Part shown: positions 1 through 5,619 of the stretch, piece by piece
Numbering within the stretch: position 1 is the stretch's first letter
Layout of the letters: every line of letters begins with the position of its first letter
Source: Flavobacterium sp.
GTDB lineage: Bacteria; Bacteroidota; Bacteroidia; Flavobacteriales; Flavobacteriaceae
Reading direction: 5' to 3'
DNA: 5,619 nt
Assembly: GCA_030150335.1 (NCBI GenBank)
Contig: JASLGC010000051.1
Coordinates: 1 to 5,619, forward strand
Notes under the pieces: generated by a model
Told to the model about the DNA's origin: nothing
Database searches by the model: none
Seen by the model: the letters and a program-made list of their open reading frames with translations, nothing else
Position numbers and translations under genes: made by a program

Positions 1-1121
1 AAACCTTTTATAGCTAATGTATTTGCACTTGACGTTTCTATCTCACTTACCTTAGTCAGTTTACCTCCTAAGCCAATTTCGTTATTCTCCATATTCAGTC
101 CATTACCAGCAGTAATATTACTTATCACTCCAGTTTTGTCCGTCCATATCGGTTTTTTATCAGCACCAGTTACCAATATTTGATTCGCTCCAGCCGCTGC
201 CATATCCGTTGCTTGCACGCTTCCATCAAGAATATGAGCAGATGTTATTGCACCTTCTTTAATGCTTAACTGAGTATCAGTAAGTACTGAGTTTTTCAAT
301 TCTGTAACAGTGCTTTTATTATCTCCAATAACGATAGTACCATCTGTAGGTAACGTTCCTGGATTAGTAATATTTGTAGTTTCAATTTTTGGTGAACCTG
401 GCGCCCACTCAGTTCCTTGATAAACCAAAGCCTGTCCATCCACTGTTGGCTTTACATCTTTGACACCAACTCCTTGAATTGCAACCACTTTATTACTCTC
501 AATTTTCCCAGTTACATCACCTTTCAAATCAAACGCTTCAGGTTTCACAGAAATAGTATAAAGTACCATATTGCCATTATTAAGACTTGTACTTTCTACC
601 TTAATTCCTCCGCCTCCTTTAATATCTGTTTTTACTTGATTATCCTTAACTAAAGCTGAAAGGTCTATATTTTCCTGATCTCCATTTGCTGTAATGTAAT
701 ACAGATCATTGTTGCCCATTAAAACATTCCCCTCTGTTTTTCCAACAATCTCTTTAATTAAAGATTCAGTGCTATTATTATTGAGTTTTAAAATTTCATC
801 AAATTTATTAGCTACTACTTGAGGGATATCTCCATCCCCACTTAAACGACTCCAAGAAGTATTATCCCAATAATAGAAACCTGGAAAAACATCTCCTTTA
901 GCTGAAATATTATATACAAGTAAACTTTCAATATTTCCGTTTTTAATTGTAGAATCATCTTTTGAATTAGTCAATTTTACATTCGGAATTAAAATACCTC
1001 TATCATTGGATTGAATTGTTAACTCCGCAGACTCATTAGGTGTAAGAGTTCCTATCCCCACTTGGGCATTTACTTGCGTTATTCCAAATAAAAAACTCAC
1101 TAATAATAATTTCTTTTTCAT
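1..1121 (-). CDS. Secreted modular surface/fibre-like protein, N-terminal part (3' end beyond window)
   Basis: The frame is open from an ATG at 1121 down to the left edge, giving 373 codons with no stop, so the C-terminus is missing. Residues 1-19 form a signal peptide: KKK, a hydrophobic core (LLLVSFLFGI), then VNA before Q20, so the product should be exported. Residues 20-95 are the head module common in Bacteroidota surface proteins: VGIGTLTPNESAELTIQS, then RGILIPNVKL, LLVYN and GFYYWDNTSWSRLSG. Residues 198-241 (LKGDVTGKIESN, VVAIQGVGV, DGQALVYQGTEWAPG) match a module seen in many bacterial and phage tail- or adhesin-like proteins. Residues 291-352 (AITSAHILDGSV, then NITAGNGLNMENNEIGLGG) and 353-373 (KLTKVSEIETSNANTLAIKG) look like the start of further such repeats. 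A surface fibre or adhesin role is inferred from this architecture; no enzymatic motif is visible. The start is fixed by the signal peptide, and no Shine-Dalgarno sequence is seen. Confidence 0.85.
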   Translation of the reverse strand, partial: MKKKLLLVSFLFGITQVNAQVGIGTLTPNESAELTIQSNDRGILIPNVKLTNSKDDSTIKNGNIESLLVYNISAKGDVFPGFYYWDNTSWSRLSGDGDIPQVVANKFDEILKLNNNSTESLIKEIVGKTEGNVLMGNNDLYYITANGDQENIDLSALVKDNQVKTDIKGGGGIKVESTSLNNGNMVLYTISVKPEAFDLKGDVTGKIESNKVVAIQGVGVKDVKPTVDGQALVYQGTEWAPGSPKIETTNITNPGTLPTDGTIVIGDNKSTVTELKNSVLTDTQLSIKEGAITSAHILDGSVQATDMAAAGANQILVTGADKKPIWTDKTGVISNITAGNGLNMENNEIGLGGKLTKVSEIETSSANTLAIKG

Positions 1122-1183
1122 AAAACTCACATTTTAATATTTAACACTTGACAATAATACTTCTTCAGTGCAGTAAATTATAA

Positions 1184-1193
1184 TGCAAATATT
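1184..1193 (-). promoter_or_regulatory. Weak candidate -7 box for the left secreted-protein gene
   Basis: Read on the minus strand this is AATATTTGCA. AATATTTG matches the Bacteroidota -7 consensus TAnnTTTG except at its first two positions, where AA partly replaces TA. It lies about 60 bases upstream of the ATG at 1121, a plausible leader length. The nearest upstream TTG (minus strand, 1221-1219) is about 25 bases away, slightly beyond the spacing described for flavobacterial promoters, so support is weak. Confidence 0.2.
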
Positions 1194-1626
1194 GAACATA
1201 GAATTGTTTTATTTTTGTCAACAAATTAGTATTTAGTAAATCCTAACATTCCGACACATAGGTACCATCAACAAATTAAACATCCCCTTGTCCTTTTGTT
1301 TAATATTTTAACAACCTATAAACGTTACACTCTTGTTTTCAGGCATTTAATACATTATTAGTGTGTCTTTTTTAAACAGAATACATCCTGTGTAAACAAG
1401 AGAAAGAAAGCTATTCGAAAATCAAATATTATTCTTATTGATAAAAAAAATAAATCAGATGGACACCAACTTCTTTTGACATAGAAATACTCCAAAATTT
1501 ACAATGTAGCAGTACATTAAAACAAAGAAATATCTAATTAAAATCTTCAGAACAACATTTAATACCTTTAGTAATTACAGACCTATTTTTACTCACTTAT
1601 TTAGCCATAAACAATGTAATTATAAA

Positions 1627-1675
1627 TCGTTTAATGCTATTAATTAGCTTTTTCAATACGCATATCATTAAACGA
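1627..1675. repeat. Spaced 10-bp perfect inverted repeat
   Basis: TCGTTTAATG at 1627-1636 is the exact reverse complement of CATTAAACGA at 1666-1675, with 29 bases between them. It sits in the middle of the gene-free region. It could be a weak stem-loop in a transcript, a protein-binding site pair, or coincidence in AT-rich DNA. No transposase or duplicated target site is visible beside it. Confidence 0.35.
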
Positions 1676-1946
1676 CAGAATTAAGCCTGAGAACATATAT
1701 AAAGCTCTAATTTGAATACTAATCACCTCTCTTGATGGAATACCTAAGTATTATAGAGTTTGACAAACAATGCTTACTTGATACTCTCTTATTTTGTTTG
1801 CCCCCAACACAATAAACCCATCTATTTTATCTTACAGGCAATCATTCCGTAAGACAATCAATAAACATGTTTAATCTTTTTTTTCAAAACGTTATTACAT
1901 CTTCATAACCTTTAAAAAAGAAAGGTACAAATAGCTTTGTAAAACG

Positions 1947-1984
1947 AAAAAACGAGTCTTTTACACCGAAAAGACTCGTTTTTC
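1947..1984 (-). terminator. Intrinsic terminator of the 835-residue secreted-protein gene
   Basis: AAAAACGAGTCTTTT (1948-1962) and AAAAGACTCGTTTTT (1969-1983) form a perfect 15-bp stem around a six-base loop (ACACCG on the plus strand). On the minus strand the stem is followed by a T tract and lies about 46 bases past the TAA at 2030-2032, as expected for a Rho-independent terminator. The arms begin with A and end with T runs, so the hairpin would work in both directions. It also makes readthrough into the left gene unlikely. Confidence 0.9.
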
Positions 1985-2029
1985 TTATACTTCATCTATG
2001 CTAAACACCTATCTAAGCGTACAGCCTTA

Positions 2030-4537
2030 TTACTTGTTAGACATCTTCATTCTAATATTTGGGTTTACTGGCATTTCACAGCCTTTAACCTTTATCTCTA
2101 CTTCATTTGATGTAGCTGAACAATCTGCAGTAGGACTGGTAACAACCGCTCTAACTTTTAGTCCATCTATCTCTCTCGTTGCTTTTCTAATCGTCAACTT
2201 CGTATAATTAATTATAATTAGTCCATTAAAAACAGAGTTGTCTAAAGTTACGTACTTACCAGATTGTTTATCTAAATATTCCCAGTGAACTCTAGATATA
2301 TAACTTGGTTTAATTTCTACCGTTTTATCTTCGCCAACACAAACATCAAAATCATCAATATTTTCATCAAACGTCAATGGAGTAGTTACAGAGATTTTAA
2401 AAAGTACTCTTTCACCTGGATACGAATTTTCTTTATTGCGAATACCTTCTGTAGCATAATAGTTATGTATCCCTGGAATCAACATTGCAGGTGCTTCATC
2501 CAAAGGAGTTAAAGCAGTAGGCGACGTAAAGTATAACAATTCATAACCACGGCTTGCTCCTTCAGGAGACAACTGATGACTCGCATACGATATTGGTGCA
2601 TTTAAATCACAATGTGTTATGTCAGAAACATTAGGTTTTGTTGAAATATATAGTTCCGACAAATCTAACTTCGAGTAACAAGAAGCATCCATACTTGGAA
2701 ATACAGCGTAATACACACCATGATTACCAGCTTGATCCACAGTTGCTTGGTCCACTTCATTTACTCCAGCTGAGCCAGGTATTCCATCATAAAACTTCGT
2801 TCCATAAGGATAGCCTTTACTAACTAATTGAGCTGTGTCGTCTAATTTTATTGTACTGACAAACGGTCCATAAATTGGCGCGTTACCACATGCAGCATTT
2901 AACCCACTAACAATACCTGTATTAAAATTATCATTAGAAATAACTCCTTTTCCTTGAACTGTACCTTTAATTTCTAAATTCAAACCACAATTTGAACCTT
3001 TTAACAGCCAAGTGTCATCCAAAACTTTTAGTTGATATTTCAACTTATGCAGTATATCGTCAGGTGAATTTGGTTTTGCAATATCGTTTATATTCCATAC
3101 CAACGTTCCTCCTAATGTTTTTTCTTTAGTTGCTCCATCAGGTGCCCCTGCAGGTGGACTCCAAATAACATCTCCGTCTTTATCTGACCCAAGATAATAT
3201 GTATTCCATGGCAACTCCAACGTAACCTTACCATCAACAACAGCCTCTTCTCCCACATTTTTCACATTAACTTCAAAATCTAAAACATCTCCTGGCTGCA
3301 CAGTTCCACCATTTGCCACTCCTGGATTAGTAGAGTTATTATCTACATGTATTTGAGGGAAATATGCATCTACGGCAAACACGACACTAAATATACAATA
3401 GTCATCTTTCTCGGTCCCATATAAAAACTCTGTGGATGTCATATTATTCCCTAAAATTTGTTTGTTCTTATTATCTAAATCAAACTTTGCAATATCAATC
3501 CCCAGGTTATTTTTTTCCATAGGATTTCTCTTTGTTCCTCCATTATATATACTCGAGTTAAAAAAGTTATCAATTTGATTCGCACCATGTTTAAGTCGTA
3601 TATAAGCATTTTTATCTGCATTTAAAATAGCTATAAAATCGGTAGGCGTAGCCACGTTACCTTCAGCTGCCATAACACCAAGAGTAACATTTACATCTCC
3701 ACTTTGAGCAGTTCTAAAGCCTGATATAGGTAGTTTTTCTTCAATTGGCAAGGCACCAAGTACAACTTTCATAAATGCGTATCCATCAAATACAGTAATA
3801 TCTCTCCATTTCATCCCAGGAGCTTGATAAACAACAACCATTCCCCATCCTCCAAACAAACTAAGTACATTACTATAATCTTCTAACAATGCCATATCTC
3901 CTACAAAATAGTTTCCTGCTCCATGCTCTCTAACATAATCTGTAACATCTGCATAGCCTACGAAAATGTTTTGGTATTGCAATCTATCTGGATATAATAT
4001 CTCGCTATTTTGAGCCCAAACATCTACATAAGGATTACCTTCCTTTCTAAGCCTAACCTTACGCTTATCAAAGTCTTTTCTTCCTGTTATATTCCCTTGG
4101 CTATCCTTTCTTACCCCTTCAAAAACCATAGGACTACTATAGTCTTGTTCCATTGGCTCTCCCTTGTGGGCACTTCCTGTCCAATACAGTCCTGCAAATA
4201 AAATCTCATGACAACCTTCTTCTATAGCTAATTCTGCCGAAGACGAGTTCCAAGTATCATATTCATCATCAACATTTACATAAATCATACTCTTAAAATT
4301 ATTATTGAGATAATCATCATAAACTTTAAGAGTAAGGTTTTTATTTCCAATCATTTTAAAATCTCCTTGAACCTTATAATTCTCTACATTGCTAAAAGGC
4401 GCAGGCGCATTTGGTGATAATCTTGGTTTAAAATCAACCTCCACTTGTGCACTTACAAGACAGGTACTTAATAGCATAGGGATTAAGAATACAACTCCTA
4501 ATACACGCTGAAAAAATCTTGGTTTCATTATTTTCAT
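2030..4537 (-). CDS. Large secreted multidomain protein with DUF11-like repeat and C-terminal Ig-like domain
   Basis: This is a complete 835-residue frame. Residues 1-30 form a signal peptide (basic KIMKPRFFQR, hydrophobic VLGVVFLIPMLLS, cleavage likely after SA before Q31). C26 lies in LSTC, a poor lipobox, so a lipoprotein is less likely. Residues about 105-255 carry a module common in large surface proteins: EILFAGLYWTGS, YADVTDYV, GAGNYFVGDMAL, then GGWGMVVVYQAPG and RDITVFDGYAFM. It resembles the ADVT/VVVY/ITVFDG pattern of DUF3344-type or DUF11-associated proteins. Residues about 396-545 (GGTVQPGDVLDFEVNVKNVG, VTLELPW, LVWNINDI) fit a DUF11-like beta-sandwich. Residues about 721-819 (VCVGEDKTVEI, HWEYLDKQSGKYV, LKVRAVVTSP, CSATSNEVEIKV) look Ig-like. 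The protein ends in GCEMPVNPNIRMKMSNK; no classical type IX sorting domain is evident. It is probably a cell-surface or extracellular structural or adhesive protein; no catalytic motif is seen. An alternative start is Met4. The gene has its own terminator. Confidence 0.9.
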   Translation of the reverse strand: MKIMKPRFFQRVLGVVFLIPMLLSTCLVSAQVEVDFKPRLSPNAPAPFSNVENYKVQGDFKMIGNKNLTLKVYDDYLNNNFKSMIYVNVDDEYDTWNSSSAELAIEEGCHEILFAGLYWTGSAHKGEPMEQDYSSPMVFEGVRKDSQGNITGRKDFDKRKVRLRKEGNPYVDVWAQNSEILYPDRLQYQNIFVGYADVTDYVREHGAGNYFVGDMALLEDYSNVLSLFGGWGMVVVYQAPGMKWRDITVFDGYAFMKVVLGALPIEEKLPISGFRTAQSGDVNVTLGVMAAEGNVATPTDFIAILNADKNAYIRLKHGANQIDNFFNSSIYNGGTKRNPMEKNNLGIDIAKFDLDNKNKQILGNNMTSTEFLYGTEKDDYCIFSVVFAVDAYFPQIHVDNNSTNPGVANGGTVQPGDVLDFEVNVKNVGEEAVVDGKVTLELPWNTYYLGSDKDGDVIWSPPAGAPDGATKEKTLGGTLVWNINDIAKPNSPDDILHKLKYQLKVLDDTWLLKGSNCGLNLEIKGTVQGKGVISNDNFNTGIVSGLNAACGNAPIYGPFVSTIKLDDTAQLVSKGYPYGTKFYDGIPGSAGVNEVDQATVDQAGNHGVYYAVFPSMDASCYSKLDLSELYISTKPNVSDITHCDLNAPISYASHQLSPEGASRGYELLYFTSPTALTPLDEAPAMLIPGIHNYYATEGIRNKENSYPGERVLFKISVTTPLTFDENIDDFDVCVGEDKTVEIKPSYISRVHWEYLDKQSGKYVTLDNSVFNGLIIINYTKLTIRKATREIDGLKVRAVVTSPTADCSATSNEVEIKVKGCEMPVNPNIRMKMSNK

Positions 4538-4609
4538 TTCTTGTTGGATATACTTATTTTACAATTAAAAATTACCTTTAGACTAACGCTGAATAACAAC
4601 TACTCTGTT

Positions 4610-4638
4610 CAAATTATACCGGTCTATCACTTTTTCAA
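4610..4638 (-). promoter_or_regulatory. Candidate promoter for the 835-residue secreted-protein gene
   Basis: On the minus strand TTG (4638-4636) is followed after 17 bases by TATAATTTG (4618-4610). This resembles the flavobacterial arrangement of TTG and TAnnTTTG, except that the -7 box has three rather than two bases between TA and TTTG. It lies about 70 bases upstream of the ATG at 4537. It is the best-placed candidate in the region, but the match is imperfect. Confidence 0.35.
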
Positions 4639-4833
4639 TTTATCCTCCATTCGATAAATAGCAAACAACGACATCCTTTATCTATCTTTTGAATAAATAT
4701 TCTTTGTTTCATCTAAAATCATTAACGCTATAAAAGCTACCTTGTAATTTGTTCCTACTTACAGCTTTATTTCTCATACTTGAACATCTACTTTATAAGA
4801 CTGCAAATATTCTAATTCCCCTATTTTATTATA

Positions 4834-4846
4834 TAACATTATGTTA
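4834..4846. repeat. 13-bp palindrome, operator-like
   Basis: TAACATTATGTTA has perfect six-base arms around one central T. It lies in the divergent intergenic region, about 145 bases before the J-like gene and about 300 before the secreted-protein gene. The shape suits a dimeric regulator site, but a repeat this short can occur by chance in AT-rich DNA, and no regulator gene is visible in the window. Confidence 0.25.
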
Positions 4847-4961
4847 GGTTTTAATAAACCCTAATTTCTTGAAACCACACAATTGATAATTCGTCATTTT
4901 AAAAAAGTAACCTACTACTCATTATATCAACCAAATAAGACTTACATTTATATTCAACAAT

Positions 4962-4978
4962 TTTTATCATCGATAAAA
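4962..4978. repeat. Inverted repeat just upstream of the J-like gene
   Basis: TTTTATC (4962-4968) and GATAAAA (4972-4978) are perfect seven-base arms separated by ATC, ending 12 bases before the TTG at 4991. Such a site could be an operator, or a small AU-rich hairpin in the leader that affects translation. No Shine-Dalgarno sequence is present between it and the start. Chance occurrence is possible. Confidence 0.3.
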
Positions 4979-4990
4979 CGCTTTATTATC

Positions 4991-5619
4991 TTGAACAATT
5001 ATTACGAAACATTAGGACTTACAAAACGTGCGACAAGCTGGGAAATAGAATCTAAATTCCGAGAGTTGTCAACCACTTATACTTCTGATAAACAAAAAGA
5101 AAATACTCAAGCCCAAGCTGTGTTTTCACGCATTCAAAAAGCCTATGATGTCCTGAGCGACCTCTCGCTACGTTTGGAATATGACCAACAATTAGAAATT
5201 GTACACCAAAAGAAAGAGAGAGAAGAATATGAGTTAACGCAAAAGCGAATGATTACTCAAAAGTTTGAGGAACGAAATAAACAAGATGCTCCCACTTCTA
5301 CAACAACTGATTTAGAAAACACAACCACTATACTACAAGAGCTACAGCACAGGGATTCCCAAACAATAGATAAAATTGAGGCTCTTGAGAATAATGACAT
5401 CATCATTAATGAGGCTCTTGAAAATACAAAAGAAAAAGTATTTAGCAAACTACCATGGACAACAGAACTTATCGAGCACCCAAAAGATGAGGATTTAAAC
5501 AAGATTATATCAATCAATGACGCATTTGGTATTATCCAAGACTCATCAACCTCGATAGAAACGAACGCTATTGACAACAAGCACCCCTTTAAAACAGAAA
5601 CACCGCATCAGCAATATAG
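4991..5619 (+). CDS. J-domain-like protein with degenerate HPD (TSD), N-terminal part (3' end beyond window)
   Basis: The frame is open from 4865 to the right edge (209 codons from the chosen start, then two bases). It has no in-frame ATG before codon 87, which lies past the J domain. The TTG at 4991 gives (M)NNYYETLGL, the usual beginning of a J domain, so it is the likely start. Residues 3-67 follow the J-domain pattern: helix I NYYETLGL, helix II SWEIESKFRELSTTY, helix III AVFSRIQKAYDVLSD, then RLEYDQQ. The loop reads Y-TSD-K (residues 30-34) where canonical J proteins have Y-HPD-K. HPD is needed in the family to stimulate the DnaK ATPase, so this is probably a J-like protein without normal Hsp70 stimulation (inference). 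Residues about 70-100 are highly charged and probably coiled coil, followed by a Thr-rich linker (PTSTTTDLENTTT) and a second helical segment with EALEN twice (130-134, 141-145). No signal peptide or membrane segment is visible, so it should be cytoplasmic. The specific role is unknown. Confidence 0.8.
   Translation, partial: MNNYYETLGLTKRATSWEIESKFRELSTTYTSDKQKENTQAQAVFSRIQKAYDVLSDLSLRLEYDQQLEIVHQKKEREEYELTQKRMITQKFEERNKQDAPTSTTTDLENTTTILQELQHRDSQTIDKIEALENNDIIINEALENTKEKVFSKLPWTTELIEHPKDEDLNKIISINDAFGIIQDSSTSIETNAIDNKHPFKTETPHQQY
5377..5421 (+). repeat. Short direct repeat inside the J-like gene
   Basis: TGAGGCTCTTGA occurs at 5377-5388 and again at 5410-5421, 33 bases (11 codons) apart and in frame, encoding the repeated EALEN. 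The 11-residue spacing matches three turns of a helix or a hendecad coiled-coil period, so it may be a small internal duplication in a coiled coil. Confidence 0.5.

Larger units (their letters stand above)
1122..2029. other. Long gene-poor AT-rich intergenic region
   Basis: About 0.9 kb separates the start of the left gene from the stop of the 835-residue gene. I read short stretches of both strands and found no open frame with a recognisable protein, no tRNA and no transposase remnant. It holds the strong terminator near 1947-1984, a spaced 10-bp inverted repeat at 1627-1675, a small hairpin (AATGTA/TACATT, four-base loop) at 1504-1519, and runs of eight A near 1442 and eight T near 1877. 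The 11-mer TCAACAAATTA occurs at 1218-1228 and again exactly 50 bp later at 1268-1278, possibly by chance. The part next to 1121 should hold the promoter and leader of the left gene. An untranslated RNA or a decayed gene is possible but not shown. Confidence 0.6.
4538..4990. other. Divergent intergenic region between the secreted-protein gene and the J-like gene
   Basis: These 453 AT-rich bases separate two divergently transcribed genes and must hold promoters for both. I see a candidate minus-strand promoter at 4610-4638, the 10-mer TGCAAATATT at 4802-4811 (also found upstream of the left gene), and two small palindromes at 4834-4846 and 4962-4978. For the plus-strand gene the best -7-like match is TACATTTA at 4943-4950, one base from TAnnTTTG, but no TTG is correctly placed upstream. 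No open frame here resembles a gene. Confidence 0.6.

Noticed and set aside
417..653. Plus-strand open frame of 78 codons
   Set aside because: It lies wholly antisense to the left secreted-protein gene, whose signal peptide and modules are recognisable. The antisense translation shows no domain.
1405..1482. Short plus-strand frame encoding AIRKSNIILIDKKNKSDG-like peptide
   Set aside because: It has no suitable start codon, is about 25 codons long and shows no recognised similarity. Not supportable as a gene or transposase remnant.
1764..1800. CAAACAA/TTGTTTG inverted repeat
   Set aside because: Arms of seven low-complexity bases about 23 bases apart are expected by chance in this composition.
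1908..1926. Small inverted repeat ACCTTT/AAAGGT beside the terminator
   Set aside because: Six A/T-rich base pairs with a seven-base loop are too weak to call a second terminator.
1932..1939. Perfect plus-strand TAnnTTTG match (TAGCTTTG)
   Set aside because: No TTG is spaced correctly upstream, and any transcript would run straight into the bidirectional terminator at 1947-1984. Probably chance.
1998..2823. Plus-strand open frames of 61-75 codons at 1998-2207, 2285-2512 and 2638-2823
   Set aside because: All overlap the 835-residue minus-strand gene (only the start of the first extends past its stop) and have no recognisable domain. They are shadow frames.
4010..4201. Plus-strand open frame of 63 codons
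   Set aside because: It is antisense to a conserved-looking part of the 835-residue gene and shows no protein-family features.
5257..5580. Minus-strand open frame of 107 codons
   Set aside because: It is antisense to the J-like gene. Its Ser/Val/Phe-rich translation is what the opposite strand of a Glu/Lys/Asn/Thr-rich coding region gives.

Overview
The window looks like chromosomal DNA from an AT-rich member of the Bacteroidota, most likely class Flavobacteriia. This is inferred from three things. Two secreted proteins have signal peptides ending in 'NA/Q' or 'SA/Q', and one of them continues with the VGIGT.TP head motif common on flavobacterial surface proteins. Clear Shine-Dalgarno sequences are absent. 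Imperfect matches to the Bacteroidota TAnnTTTG promoter box lie upstream of genes. Genus and species cannot be read from the sequence.

Layout, left to right. (1) Positions 1-1121, minus strand: the N-terminal 373 codons of a modular secreted surface or fibre-like protein that runs off the left edge. (2) Positions 1122-2029: about 0.9 kb with no convincing gene. Its only strong element is a hairpin terminator at 1947-1984. (3) Positions 2030-4537, minus strand: a complete 835-residue secreted multidomain protein with a DUF11-like repeat, a C-terminal Ig-like domain and a short basic tail. (4) Positions 4538-4990: a divergent intergenic region with a candidate promoter for the 835-residue gene and two small palindromes. 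(5) Positions 4991-5619, plus strand: a J-domain-like protein cut off by the right edge. It appears to start at TTG, and its HPD triad is replaced by TSD.

How the genes relate. The two minus-strand genes both encode exported, probably surface-associated proteins. They are separated by about 0.9 kb and a strong terminator, so they are probably not one operon. The J-like protein is cytoplasmic by sequence and divergently transcribed, and no functional link to the secreted proteins can be shown. I see no CRISPR array, tRNA, rRNA, insertion sequence or phage integrase. The most notable item is the J-like protein with a degenerate HPD motif. Nothing here by itself establishes a new multi-gene system.
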